A DNA stretch of 64,000 bases from Micromonospora carbonacea (GCF_014205165.1 NZ_JACHMZ010000001.1:3950501-4014500), one strand, 5' to 3'. Counted from the stretch's first letter, positions 47,901-56,130 are shown. Notes: generated by a model not told the origin, from the sequence alone. Made by a program: numbers and translations.

Positions 47901-49308
47901 CCTCGCCGTAGACGTTGTTGTCGTCGGCGGTGCCGCCGCACTGGGCGTCGGCGGTGTCGATCGCCGTGCCGTCCAGCAGGGCGCGGGTGGCCGCGACGTC
48001 GCCGACCAGCGCGGGCGCCGCCGACCACAGCAGCGCGACCGTGCCGGCCAGGTGCGGGGAGGCCATCGAGGTGCCGCTCAGGCTGCCGTAGCCGCCGCCG
48101 GGGATGCTGGAGCGGACGTTGACGCCGGGCGCGGAGATGTCGGGTTTGACGGCCCCGCCCTGGCCGGCGCCCCGGGCGGAGAAGCTGGCGATGGTGTTGT
48201 TGACGTCGTACGCGCCGGTGGAGTAGTTGCTGGACCGGCTGCCCGGCGAGCCGCTGGTCTGGCAGGCCGGGCCGCTGTTGCCGTTGGACCAGGCGCCGAA
48301 TATGCCCGACGCGGCCCAGGCCAGCGTCACGTCCTCCATGAACGGGTCGGTGGAGGGCAGCCGGGTGCCCCACGAGTTGTTGATGACGTGGGGTCGCTTG
48401 CTCGCGTCGGGGTTCTCGCCGTCGAGGTCGGTGGGTTCGAGCATCCACTGGCCGGAGGCGATCAGCGCCGCGTCGGTCGGGCAGCAGCCGTTGGCCGCGA
48501 TCCACCGGACGCCGGGCGCGACACCGATCTGGTTGGCGCCGTCGGCGCCGGCCATCGTGCCCATCGTGTGGGTGCCGTGGCCGTCGCCGTCGCAGGGGGC
48601 GGCGGCGCAGTCGCCGGCCGCGTCGAACCAGTTGTAGTTGTGGTCGAAGGTGCCGTCGCCGTTGTTGCCCCGGTACGCCCGCACCAGCGCCGGGTGGTCG
48701 AACTGCACGCCGGAGTCGATGCTCGCCACCGTGATGCCGGCGCCGGTGACGCCGTAGCGCGACCAGACGTCGTCGGCGTTGATGTTGGCGATGCCCCACT
48801 CCAGGGCGTTGGCCGTCTTCTCGTCGGTCCCCTTCGTGACCTCGGGAAGCTCGTAGGCGACCGGCGCGTAGACGCCGTCGACCTCGGCGTGCGCGGCGAG
48901 GCTCTGCGCCATGGTCAGGGAGCCGCTGCTGACCTTGATGGCGTTGGTCGCCCAGAAGCTCTGGTACTTCGCGCCCGCGCCGTCGAGCTCGGCGCGGACC
49001 TTGGCCTGGCTGTCGACGGCGGTGCGGCGCAGCGCGTCCGCCACGGCGGCGCCCCGCTTGGTCCAGTCGGCGATCGCGGCGGCCTTGCTCAGGTCCGCCC
49101 GGGCACCGAAGTGGATCCAGAAGTCACTCTCGGTCTTGGTCTGGAGCCGTTGGACCAGCTCGGGCCGGATCTTGTCCGCGGGCGTGCCGCCCGGCGCGGC
49201 CTGCGCCCCGGGGGCGGTCGTGGCCAGGGCCGTCGCCGCGAGGGCGAGCGCCGCACCGGCGCTCACCAGGCGCCTGGCCAGGCCCCTGGGGTGTGGACGT
49301 CTCAGCAT
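44914..49308 (-). CDS. Secreted multidomain subtilisin-like protease (S8) with kelch propeller
   Basis: 1464-aa secreted protease. Signal peptide ~1-38 (cut after AQA), then a propeptide. S8 catalytic domain ~170-465 with Asp198 (ASIDSGVQ), His244 (GDGHGTHTMGT) and Ser414 (SGTSMASPHLAG). Two carboxypeptidase-regulatory-like beta domains (TLAGTVTDAATGDPVPGATV, then VSGSVTDGSGHG) and a jelly-roll-like section follow. BACON-like domains flank a six-blade kelch propeller (~1020-1295, repeats such as YDPAADAW, GKLYAVGG), and another regulatory-like domain ends the protein. The start ATG 49308 follows GGAGG. It probably degrades proteins outside the cell or is displayed there. Paralogous winged-helix genes lie on either side. 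Confidence 0.92.
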   Translation of the reverse strand: MLRRPHPRGLARRLVSAGAALALAATALATTAPGAQAAPGGTPADKIRPELVQRLQTKTESDFWIHFGARADLSKAAAIADWTKRGAAVADALRRTAVDSQAKVRAELDGAGAKYQSFWATNAIKVSSGSLTMAQSLAAHAEVDGVYAPVAYELPEVTKGTDEKTANALEWGIANINADDVWSRYGVTGAGITVASIDSGVQFDHPALVRAYRGNNGDGTFDHNYNWFDAAGDCAAAPCDGDGHGTHTMGTMAGADGANQIGVAPGVRWIAANGCCPTDAALIASGQWMLEPTDLDGENPDASKRPHVINNSWGTRLPSTDPFMEDVTLAWAASGIFGAWSNGNSGPACQTSGSPGSRSSNYSTGAYDVNNTIASFSARGAGQGGAVKPDISAPGVNVRSSIPGGGYGSLSGTSMASPHLAGTVALLWSAAPALVGDVAATRALLDGTAIDTADAQCGGTADDNNVYGEGRLDALALLDAAPIGETGTLAGTVTDAATGDPVPGATVALTGPASRQLTTGADGRYSSLLPAGDYQVAVTAFGYAARTLPATVRAAATTTLDVALTAVPSVTVSGSVTDGSGHGWPVYAKVSVEGLPVSDYTTPGNGRYSLTLPASATYKLKVEPQYPGYQTVTREVVVGSGNKTQNVAVTVDPAACTTAPGYGYGSDGVYETFDGDRAPTGWSVVDNAGTGQGWRFTDTGNRGNLTGGTGGFAIVDSDDYGSGGKQDTSLVSPVVDLTDVAAPVIRFNQDLNWVSSERADVDLSVDGGETWTNVLRQAADVRGPKVTEIAIPQAAGKSGVQVRFHYYDATWEWWWQVDNVLIGSEVTCAPTDGGLVLGHVRDANDNGYVNGATVTSDDRPAETATTVATPDDTELPDGFYWLFSSLTGAHRFTAKAGGYLSQGKQVTVEADWATTATFKLAAGRLSVQPAEVSGTVRMPTGTVAKTFTVTNTGGAPVDVRFGERDGGFELLRADGSRVTQRQILAAEGAPEQRITAATSLAARASGNAAAAAPAPTGPQAAPWTDVTDFPANIMDNRVVSLDGKVYSIAGGNGTASSAKNYAYDPIAQTWAPIADLPGARNAVTAGVVDGKIVVTGGWGASGPDAATWSYDPAADAWTKKANNPLPRAAAGQAVAAGKLYAVGGCTTANCTPMSNDVVRYDPASDTWETLPDYPKSVAFLSCGGIGGVVYCTGGNDGTVPQKAGYAFDPGTNAWTAIADAPADNWASSFAVANGKLLVVGGSQGGAITNAGFAYDPAGNSWSALPNANTARYRGGAACGFYKVGGSSGGFTATPDSEALPGFGECAEAAADVSWLTIDKTAATLAPGEKVTVTVGISATVDQPGTYTASVVITEDTPYTVAPVSVTMTAQPPKTWGKLLGTVTGTSCQGVGAPLPGAVVQVDSWAMSWTFATDDQGRYAYWLDKRNNPLTLIVAKDGWKPQTRQTKINTSTPTVENFALTPIRC

Positions 49309-49590
49309 TCGGTGCCGCCTCCTGCACGAACGACCCGCGGTTGGTCGGGCCGTGGCAGGGGTACAACGACCGAGCCTCCCGTCTGGACGCACGGCGACGA
49401 ACCCCCGGGCCCCTCAGGCGTCGTGCGGGTCACGCCGGCCGCCTGTGGGCAAACTATGATCGACAAAGATGAAGGATCAAGCACGCGACGTGAGCAACTC
49501 GTCGCTAGGAGCAGCCCGCCCGGCGATGCCGGCCGCCTGTCGCTGTCACGGCGCTGACAGACTCGGGCGGCGGCGGCCGGCCTGCTCCGG
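49309..49590. promoter_or_regulatory. Divergent intergenic region between subtilase and winged-helix gene
   Basis: 282 bp. AT-rich patches near 49450-49500 (AAACTATGATCGAC and similar) may hold promoters for the two divergent genes. I see no clear inverted repeat. Confidence 0.35.
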
Positions 49591-50130
49591 GTGGGCGCGG
49601 TGAGCGGCGGCGACGGCGGCCCGCCGGCGGGCCCCCTCGACGAGGCAGGGCCGACGGTCCCGCTGGTGATCGCGGTGACCCCGTCGCCGGCCGAGCGGAT
49701 CCGGCTCGCCGAGCGCCTCGACGGCGTCGCGCCCCTGCTGCTGGTGGCCGACCTCGACGAGTTGCGCCGGCTGATCGCCGTCCCGCAGGGGCCGCCGGCC
49801 GCCACGACCCCCGCCCCGGACGACACGCTGTGGATCGACTCGGCCCGGTCGACGGCCCGCTACGGCGGGCGCGAGGTCTTCCTCACCCGGCTCGAACGCG
49901 ACCTGCTGGCCCGCCTGACCAGCGAGCCGGTGCGGGTCTGGAGCTACGCGGAGCTGCACCGCACGGTCTGGCACGACGAGGGGCGCCAGCGCACGGCCGG
50001 CGTGCAGTCCCTGGTGAAGCGGCTGCGCCGCAAGCTCGACCAGCTCGGCACGGGCGTCACCGTCGTCGCGGTGCGGGGGGTCGGGTTCCGGCTGACCGAC
50101 CACCGGCGGCCCCGCATCGACGGCGGGTGA
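49591..50130 (+). CDS. Receiver-less winged-helix regulator, paralogue
   Basis: 179-aa protein with the same plan as the one at 44286-44783: an N-terminal ~80 residues with no recognisable phosphorylation site (VPLVIAVTPSPAERIRLAERLDG) and a C-terminal OmpR-like winged helix (VFLTRLERDLLARLTSEPVRVWSYAELHRTVWHDEG, VQSLVKRLRRKLDQLG, VVAVRGVGFRLTD). It is divergent from the subtilase gene and 30 bp from the LAL gene in the same direction, so it probably leads a three-regulator operon. GTG 49591 or the GTG three codons later may be the true start. Confidence 0.8.
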   Translation: MGAVSGGDGGPPAGPLDEAGPTVPLVIAVTPSPAERIRLAERLDGVAPLLLVADLDELRRLIAVPQGPPAATTPAPDDTLWIDSARSTARYGGREVFLTRLERDLLARLTSEPVRVWSYAELHRTVWHDEGRQRTAGVQSLVKRLRRKLDQLGTGVTVVAVRGVGFRLTDHRRPRIDGG

Positions 50131-50160
50131 GGCCACGGCGTGACGGTGCAGGATGGGGGC

Positions 50161-52818
50161 ATGGCCGGGCTCGTCGGGCGGGACGACCAGATCCGTCTGC
50201 TCGGGGACCTGCTCACCCGCGCGATCGGGGGGCGGGGCGGCGCGCTGGTGTTGCGCGGCGAGGCCGGGATCGGCAAGTCGGCCCTGCTGGAGCACGTGGC
50301 ACGGGCCGGGCGCGGGCTCGGGGTGCGGGTGCTGGAGGTGACCGGCGTGCAGGCCGAGGGGCAGATCCCGTACGCCGGGCTCGATCACCTGCTCCGCCCG
50401 CTGCGCCCCGCCCCGACGGCGGCGGACTCGCCGTACCGCCGGGCCGTCGAGGTGCTGCACCTGCTCGGCGAGCCGGAGCAGCCCACGCTGCTCGCGGTCG
50501 AGGACGCGCACTGGCTGGACGCCGCGACCTGGGAGACCCTGACGTTCCTCAGCCGGCGGCTCGGGTCGGACCGGGTCGCCGTGGTCATGGCGGTACGCGA
50601 CGGCGAGGACGTCGACCGGCGGCTCACCAGGGCGGGGCTGCCCGAACTGCGGCTGGAGCTGCTGGCCAGGGCCGACGCCGAGACGTTGCTGGACAGGGCC
50701 GCGCCCCGGTTGGCCCCCCGGCTGCGGGCCCGGGTGCTGGCCGAGGCCGCCGGGAACCCGCTGGGCATCGTGGAGCTGGGCGGCTCGGTGGCCCGGCTCG
50801 GCGACGGCGCGCTGTCGCCGTCGGCGCTGCCGCTGAGCGCGCGGGTGGAGCGGACCTTCGGCGGGCTGGTCGCCGACCTGCCGCCGCAGACCCGGACCCT
50901 GCTGCTGGTCGCGGCGCTGAACGACGGGTCCGGCCTGGACGAGATCCTGGCGGCGGCCACGCTCCTCGGCGGCGTCGAGGTGCCCACCGAGGCGATCCAG
51001 CCGGCGGTGACCGCCCGCCTGGTCGCCGTCGACGAGCAGTACGAGCTGCGGTTCCGGCACCCGTTGCTGCGCTCGGCGCTGCGCCAGCAGGCCGCGCCCG
51101 CGGACCGTCGGCGCGGGCACGCGGCGCTGGCCGAGGTGCTGGCGGCGAGCCCGCAGCGCCAGCTCTGGCACCGGGCCTCGGCCGCGCCGGGCCCGGACGA
51201 GGCGCTGGCCCGGGAGCTGACCGACGTGGCGGCCGCCGCCGCGCCGCGGCAGGCGCCGCTCGCGCTGGCCGCGCTCACCCGGGCCGTCCAGCTCAGCCGG
51301 GACCCGGCCGCGCGCGGCCACCGGCAGGTGTCGAGCTGTCTCGTGGCGCACGAGCAGGGCGACCAGCACACCGTGCGGCGGCTGCTCGGCGAGATCGACG
51401 AGAGCGTCCTGCGGCCGGCCGACCACGCCCGGCTGACCTGGCTGCGCGAGACGTACCTCCCGATCGCCTGGTCCGGGCCGGAGCGGCTGCTGACCTACGC
51501 CGACCTGATCGACACGATGCGCCGCGACGGCGACCCCGAACGCGCCCTCCAGGCGATGAACGACCTGGCGCTGCGCGTCTACTACTCCAACGTGCCGACG
51601 CCCGTCCGCGACCGGTTCACCGAGGTCACGCTCGCGCTCGGGTCGATCGACGACGACCCGCGCGTGCCCGCGATCCTGCTGCTGGTCGCACCGGTCGAGC
51701 ACGGCGTCGCCGCGCTGCGCCGGCTGGAGCGCCTGGCGCACCGGACGGACCTGCCACCGGCCCTGCGCAGCGACCTGTCGATCGCCGCCTGGGCCATCGG
51801 CGCGTTCGACCTCGCCGGGACGTTCGCGCTGTCCGCCGCGGCCGAGGTCCGCGCGCAGGGCCGGATCGGCGTCCTCTCCCAGGCGCTCAACGCGGCCGCG
51901 GCGGCGTACGCGGCGCTGGGTGACACCCGGGCCGCCGTGCCGCTGGCCGCCGAGTGCATCAGCCTGGCGGAGGAGACCGGGCTGCCGATGTGGGCGCTGG
52001 GCGGCGGCCTCACCATGGGCCTGGTCGAGGCGCTGCGGGGCGACGTCGCCGCCGCCCACCGCCGGGCCGAGGCCGCCGAGCAGGCGCTCTCCGCCGGCCG
52101 GCGGCTGCCGATGCTGGCCCTCGTGCAGCGCATCCGGGGCGTCGCCGCGCTCGCCGAGGGCTACCCCGACGACGCGTTCCGGCAGCTCATGCGGATCTTC
52201 GACCCGGCGGACAGCGCCTACTTCCCGGCCCACCAACTGCTCGTGCTCGGGCACCTGGCCGAGGCGGCCCTGCTCGGCGGCTTCCAGGACGAGCTGCGCC
52301 CGGTGGTCCGCGACCTGGAGCCGGTCGCCGCGGCCACTGGGTCGCCCGCGCTGCGGGTCGGCCTCGGCTACGCCCGCGCGGTGCTCGACGGGGACCACCA
52401 GGCCGCGCTGGCCGGGGACCTGACCGGCTGGCCGTTCGACCGGGCCCGCCTCCAGCTCGCGCACGGCACGGCGCTGCGGCGGGCGCACCGGGTCACGGAG
52501 AGCCGGCCGCCGCTGCGGGCCGCCGTGGCCACCTTCGACGCGCTCGGCGTCACGCCGTGGGCCGACCGGGCCCGGGCGGAGCTGCGGGCCACGGGCGAGA
52601 CACGGCGGCGGCCGACGGACGCGTTGACCGCCCTCACCCCGCAGGAGCAGCAGATCGCCCGGCTGGCGGCGGAGGGGCTGAGCAACCGGGAGATCGGCGC
52701 GCACCTGTTCCTGTCCCCCCGGACGGTCAGCACCCACCTGTACCGGATCTACCCGAAGGTCCACGTCAAGTCGCGGGCGGAGCTGGCGCGCGTCATTACG
52801 TCATCCGACGTACGCTGA
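50161..52818 (+). CDS. Large ATP-binding LuxR-family (LAL) regulator, second copy
   Basis: 885-aa regulator. ATPase part: LVGRDDQIRLL, Walker A LRGEAGIGKSALL and Walker B LLAVEDAHWLDA. A TPR-like helical middle section follows. The C-terminal LuxR helix-turn-helix is LTALTPQEQQIARLAAEGLSNREIGAHLFLSPRTVSTHLYRIYPKV. The start is ATG 50161, since family proteins open with LVGRD; a GTG 7 codons upstream is possible. It lies between the winged-helix gene and the SARP gene on one strand with short gaps. A paralogue is at 39180-41918. Its target is probably nearby, but no biosynthetic genes adjoin it. Confidence 0.92.
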   Translation: MAGLVGRDDQIRLLGDLLTRAIGGRGGALVLRGEAGIGKSALLEHVARAGRGLGVRVLEVTGVQAEGQIPYAGLDHLLRPLRPAPTAADSPYRRAVEVLHLLGEPEQPTLLAVEDAHWLDAATWETLTFLSRRLGSDRVAVVMAVRDGEDVDRRLTRAGLPELRLELLARADAETLLDRAAPRLAPRLRARVLAEAAGNPLGIVELGGSVARLGDGALSPSALPLSARVERTFGGLVADLPPQTRTLLLVAALNDGSGLDEILAAATLLGGVEVPTEAIQPAVTARLVAVDEQYELRFRHPLLRSALRQQAAPADRRRGHAALAEVLAASPQRQLWHRASAAPGPDEALARELTDVAAAAAPRQAPLALAALTRAVQLSRDPAARGHRQVSSCLVAHEQGDQHTVRRLLGEIDESVLRPADHARLTWLRETYLPIAWSGPERLLTYADLIDTMRRDGDPERALQAMNDLALRVYYSNVPTPVRDRFTEVTLALGSIDDDPRVPAILLLVAPVEHGVAALRRLERLAHRTDLPPALRSDLSIAAWAIGAFDLAGTFALSAAAEVRAQGRIGVLSQALNAAAAAYAALGDTRAAVPLAAECISLAEETGLPMWALGGGLTMGLVEALRGDVAAAHRRAEAAEQALSAGRRLPMLALVQRIRGVAALAEGYPDDAFRQLMRIFDPADSAYFPAHQLLVLGHLAEAALLGGFQDELRPVVRDLEPVAAATGSPALRVGLGYARAVLDGDHQAALAGDLTGWPFDRARLQLAHGTALRRAHRVTESRPPLRAAVATFDALGVTPWADRARAELRATGETRRRPTDALTALTPQEQQIARLAAEGLSNREIGAHLFLSPRTVSTHLYRIYPKVHVKSRAELARVITSSDVR

Positions 52819-52839
52819 GCACTCGCGGGATTACCTAAC

Positions 52840-53802
52840 GTGAGGCGCATGCCTGTTTCACACACTGTCGATCCGCGCCGCCCGGCTCCGCGGCTGCGGA
52901 TCCTCGGCCCGCTACGGGTCCGGCGCGGCGACGCCGAGGTCGACGCCGGGCCGCCGCAGCAACGTTGCCTGCTGGCGCTCCTGCTCGCCCGCACGGGCCA
53001 CCCGGTCGGCACGCCCGAGCTGGTCGACCTGCTCTGGGGGCCGGGCGCGCCGCCGAGCGCGGTGAACACCATCCACAAGTACGTCGGTGGGCTCCGCCGC
53101 CTGCTCGAACCCGGCCTGCCGCCCCGCGCCCCGGGCGCGTACCTGACCCGGCACGGCAACGGCTACCGCTTCACGGCCGGGCCGGAGGCGCTCGACCTCG
53201 TGCTGTTCCGGCGCACCCTCGCCGAGGCGAAGGCGTACGCGCGGGGCGGCGAGCCGGACCGGGCGCTCGACCGGTACGTCGCGGCGCTGCGGCTCGGCCA
53301 CGGCCCCGCCGGCGACGGCCTGGGCGGCACGCCGGCGGCCCGGGCCACGTTCGCGCGCCTCGACGGCGAGTTCACCGACGCCGTCCTCGACGCCGCCGGG
53401 ATCGCGGTCCGGCTGCGCCGCCCGGCGCCGGTCCTTTCGTCGCTGCGCCGCGCGGCCGAGCAGGACCCGCTCGACGAACGCGTCCAGGCGGGCCTCGTGA
53501 CGACGCTCGCCGCCGCCGGCCGCCAGGCCGAGGCCCTGGCGGCGTACCGGTCGGTCCGCGACCGGCTCGCCGACGAGCTGGGCATCGACCCGGGGCCGGA
53601 CCTGCGGGAGGCGCACCGGCGGGTGCTGACCCAGGCGGGGCCGCCACCGCGTCGCACGGGGAGGGCCGTGGCCAGGCGGCGGCGCTGGCTACGGCCCTCC
53701 CGCCGGTCGGCGGGGCCGGTCGGTCAGGCGTCCGAGTTCACGCCGAAGGTGATCCCGGAATACAACCACGCGCTGTCGAAGATCTTCGACAGCGGCGAGT
53801 AG
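52840..53802 (+). CDS. SARP-family (AfsR/BTAD) regulator with extended C-terminus
   Basis: 320-aa activator. Winged-helix DNA-binding domain ~20-105 (LRILGPLRVRRGDAEVDAG, LVDLLWG, NTIHKYVGGLRRLLEPG, NGYRFTAGPEALD). Bacterial transcriptional activator domain ~110-265 (DPLDERVQAGLVTTLAAAGRQAEALAAYRSVRDRLADELGIDPGPDLREAHRRVL). A SARP normally ends about there. Here ~50 further residues run through the neighbour's terminator hairpin and the antisense of its last codons, stopping at 53800-53802, so the 3' ends overlap by 79 bp. SARPs activate antibiotic clusters; no cluster is visible nearby. GTG 52840 is used; ATG 52849 is an alternative. Confidence 0.85.
   Translation: MRRMPVSHTVDPRRPAPRLRILGPLRVRRGDAEVDAGPPQQRCLLALLLARTGHPVGTPELVDLLWGPGAPPSAVNTIHKYVGGLRRLLEPGLPPRAPGAYLTRHGNGYRFTAGPEALDLVLFRRTLAEAKAYARGGEPDRALDRYVAALRLGHGPAGDGLGGTPAARATFARLDGEFTDAVLDAAGIAVRLRRPAPVLSSLRRAAEQDPLDERVQAGLVTTLAAAGRQAEALAAYRSVRDRLADELGIDPGPDLREAHRRVLTQAGPPPRRTGRAVARRRRWLRPSRRSAGPVGQASEFTPKVIPEYNHALSKIFDSGE
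53659..53701 (-). terminator. Terminator of the protease gene, inside the SARP gene
   Basis: 16-bp stem with one G-T wobble (53659-53674 with 53686-53701), 22 nt after the protease stop on the minus strand. It lies within the coding 3' end of the convergent SARP gene. Confidence 0.65.
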
Positions 53803-55004
53803 TACGACCGCGTGGTGCAGGTGCCGTTGCTGTTGGTGCCGCCGTGCAGGATGCCGTACGCGATGTGGTCGACCTCGCTGAACAGCGGGCCGCCGCTGTC
53901 CCCGCTGCGCGTGCAGATGTCAGTCATCATTCCGCCGTCCTTCGACAGGACCGTGCCGCACCTGGTGTTGTTGGACGTCTGACCGGTGTGGCAGGCCACC
54001 CAGCCGACCTCGATCTGGGCGTAGCTGTACATGCCGTCGATCGGGAACTCCTTGCTCTTCCCCGAGTGGAACACCGTGTTGCGTGGGTTCACCACCCAGT
54101 AGCTGACGTACTCGAAGCCGTTCATCACCACGTACGGCATGATGACCCCGTCGTTGGGGTAGTTTCGGCTGACGTAGGTCGGAGAGTTGTAGCGGCCGAC
54201 GTAGAGGCCCGCGTGCCGGGAGTAGTAGCCCTCCCCACCCTCGCTGCAGTGCCCCGCCGTGACCGTGTACTGCCAGCCGTCGGAGCCGTGCACGTTGAAG
54301 CCGTTGGTGCAGGTCCACTTCGGGCTCTTGTTGAAGTCGAGGAAGTCGAGCCGCAGGCCGCCGCGCATCGGCGCCTCACAGTTCTGGATCGCGCAGGCCT
54401 GCGGGGCGGGGGTCGGCGAGTCGACCACGGTGACGCCCAGGTCGCCGGCCAGCGCGAGCCGGCCGGCCGAGCCGCGGACGGCGGCCGCCGCGCCGTGGTG
54501 CAGCTCCACCCGGTTGCGCTGCGGGTTGATCACCGGCTCCTGCTCGGGCGTGAGCCCCAGCCGCGCGCTGGCCTCCCGCGCCCTGGCCGCGAGCTCCCGC
54601 AGGGAGTGCCGCACCCCGACGACGCGGATGTGCTGCCGGTCCGGGATCGCGCCCAGCGCCGGGGCCAGTCTTCCGGCGGCGGTGCTGGCGACATAGAGCA
54701 CGCCCCCGTTCTCCTGGTCGATCCAGGAGCCCGCGAACGTGTCGCCGTGGTCCCGGGCCAGCACGTCCTGCAACGCCCCGGCGGTCCGCTGCAACTCCAG
54801 CCGGCGCACCGCCTCCCGCACGCTGACGCCGTAGGTCCTGGTCAGATAGTCGACCGAGCCGGCGACGTCGGCCGGTTGCACGGGGGCCGCCAGAGCCAGC
54901 CGGATGACGGGGGCGGCCGCCGCCGGCCCGGAAACCGTGAGGGATCCGGCGGCGACGACCAGGCTGACCGCCGCGGCCAGCCTCCAGTTCGTTCCTCTTC
55001 GCAC
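53724..55004 (-). CDS. Secreted streptogrisin-like serine protease (S1)
   Basis: 426-aa preproprotease of the chymotrypsin fold. Signal ~1-31 (cut after AAA). A long propeptide, including a repeat-rich region (RLELQRTAGALQDVLARDHGDTFAGSWIDQENGGVLYV), extends to ~205. The protease domain has catalytic His252 in TVTAGHC, an Asp in NDGVIM and Ser370 in RSGDSGGPL. Family members have a propeptide of the alpha-lytic type and broad specificity. It starts with GTG. Its last codons lie over the SARP gene's 3' end, with a 24-bp palindrome in the shared region. It probably acts in protein scavenging. Confidence 0.9.
   Translation of the reverse strand: MRRGTNWRLAAAVSLVVAAGSLTVSGPAAAAPVIRLALAAPVQPADVAGSVDYLTRTYGVSVREAVRRLELQRTAGALQDVLARDHGDTFAGSWIDQENGGVLYVASTAAGRLAPALGAIPDRQHIRVVGVRHSLRELAARAREASARLGLTPEQEPVINPQRNRVELHHGAAAAVRGSAGRLALAGDLGVTVVDSPTPAPQACAIQNCEAPMRGGLRLDFLDFNKSPKWTCTNGFNVHGSDGWQYTVTAGHCSEGGEGYYSRHAGLYVGRYNSPTYVSRNYPNDGVIMPYVVMNGFEYVSYWVVNPRNTVFHSGKSKEFPIDGMYSYAQIEVGWVACHTGQTSNNTRCGTVLSKDGGMMTDICTRSGDSGGPLFSEVDHIAYGILHGGTNSNGTCTTRSYYSPLSKIFDSAWLYSGITFGVNSDA
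53771..53794. repeat. 24-bp perfect palindrome at the convergent gene overlap
   Basis: Positions 53771-53794 read identically on both strands. The sequence is in the coding end of the protease (encoding LSKIFDS) and in the coding tail of the SARP gene (also LSKIFDS). It could be a cruciform, a protein-binding site or a chance result of two constrained frames. Confidence 0.85.
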
Positions 55005-55112
55005 CTGAGTCGCGTCCCTTCGCCACGTGACGCCCTTCGCGTCGGTGCCGTAGACGCTGCCAGCCGGCTGTGGACGCGATCTGGACGACGAGTGGAGGGC
55101 GGGGCCGACCGG

Positions 55113-55763
55113 CTACGGCCGGCCGGCGGCGCAGTTGTTGCTCTTGCGGGTGACCGTGTACTCGGTGTCGTCGTGGGTGATGCCCGACGGCTCGCCGTCG
55201 AACCAGGTCTCGACCTTCTCCCAGCCCCGGCGCTGCTCGTAGTGCAGGTGCGGCGCGCCGGAGTTGCCGGTGCTGCCGACCCGCCCGATCTGCTCGCCCT
55301 GGGCGACCCGCTGGCCCTCGCGGACCAGCGGCGGTTCGAGCAGGTGCAGGTACTGCGTCTCCCACCGGCCACCGTGGTCGATCTTCACCCAGTATCCGCC
55401 GCCCCGCCCGCGCGGACCGTCCGGGTCGTCGGGGGTACGGCCGCCCAGCGACCCGTTGATCCCGGCCACGGTCACCGTGCCGGCGGACGAGGCGAGCACC
55501 GGCCGCCCCCACGCCTCGCCCCGCTTGGGGAACAGGTCGACGTCGTAGTCGTCGTGCCCGGGGTAGGTGCCGAGCTGCCACGTCTCGCCGCAGGCGACGG
55601 GGAGCTGGAACAGCGGGCGCGGGCCCGGTGGCCGCAGGAACCGCCAGGCGACCCCGGCGACGGCGAGGAGCGCGACGACCGCCCCGAGCGCGAGGACGAC
55701 GAGGACGGCCCGGCGGCGCGGGCGGCGTCTGGTGGGGCGGCCGGTCGTCATCGTGCCGAGCAT
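55113..55763 (-). CDS. M23-family metalloendopeptidase, membrane-anchored
   Basis: 216-aa M23 (LytM-like) protein. An Arg-rich N-terminus (TGRPTRRRPRRR) and one transmembrane helix (~18-42, VLVVLALGAVVALLAVAGVAW) precede the peptidase domain. Zinc ligands are visible in GTYPGHDDYDVDLF (His and Asp) and GAPHLHYEQR (HxH). Also present are GGGYWVKIDHGGRWETQYLHL and EGQRVAQGEQIGRVGSTGNS. M23 enzymes cut peptidoglycan cross-links, though many actinomycete ones are inactive. ATG 55763 has GAGG upstream and precedes the second ATG at 55751. It is divergent from the GH43 gene at 56131. Its end lies 109 bp upstream of the protease start. Confidence 0.87.
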   Translation of the reverse strand: MLGTMTTGRPTRRRPRRRAVLVVLALGAVVALLAVAGVAWRFLRPPGPRPLFQLPVACGETWQLGTYPGHDDYDVDLFPKRGEAWGRPVLASSAGTVTVAGINGSLGGRTPDDPDGPRGRGGGYWVKIDHGGRWETQYLHLLEPPLVREGQRVAQGEQIGRVGSTGNSGAPHLHYEQRRGWEKVETWFDGEPSGITHDDTEYTVTRKSNNCAAGRP

Positions 55764-55846
55764 GGCAGACCTCGGCAACGCCGCCGGCCCCGGGTGGGCG
55801 GCCCCGCGCCGGGCCCACGCCGAGACATCGATCCCCGTCTTGTTCG

Positions 55847-55860
55847 TGTTAACGGTAACA
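55847..55860 (+). promoter_or_regulatory. LacI-type operator candidate before secreted GH43
   Basis: TGTTAACGGTAACA matches its own reverse complement at 12 of 14 positions, and resembles TGTTAAC-GTTAACA-type sites of actinomycete LacI regulators. It lies about 270 bp before the GH43 start and could control either that gene or the divergent M23 gene. Confidence 0.55.
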
Positions 55861-56130
55861 AGTATCCTGCCTCTCAGGAGCGAAGGGCACGCTCCGCCGC
55901 CGTCACCGAGATCGCCGATCCGGGGCGGCAGAGCCGGAGCACCAGCCGGGAACGAGCACGCCCGGCGTCCCCGTGGACGCCAGGGCCCGCTCCGACCCGT
56001 GACGTCGCAGCCCCTACCAGGGCCGACCGCGCCGCCGTTCCCGGGCGGACGCCGGGCGGCCGCCCCTGCGCCCACCCACCCCCGGCAGGCACCCGTTCCA
56101 GGTGCGCTGCCCCCGTCTCGGGAGGTATCC

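Noticed and set aside
46639..49557. 972-residue plus-strand frame opposite the subtilase
   Set aside because: Val/Gly/Arg-rich translation without motifs; the minus strand encodes catalytic triad and kelch repeats.
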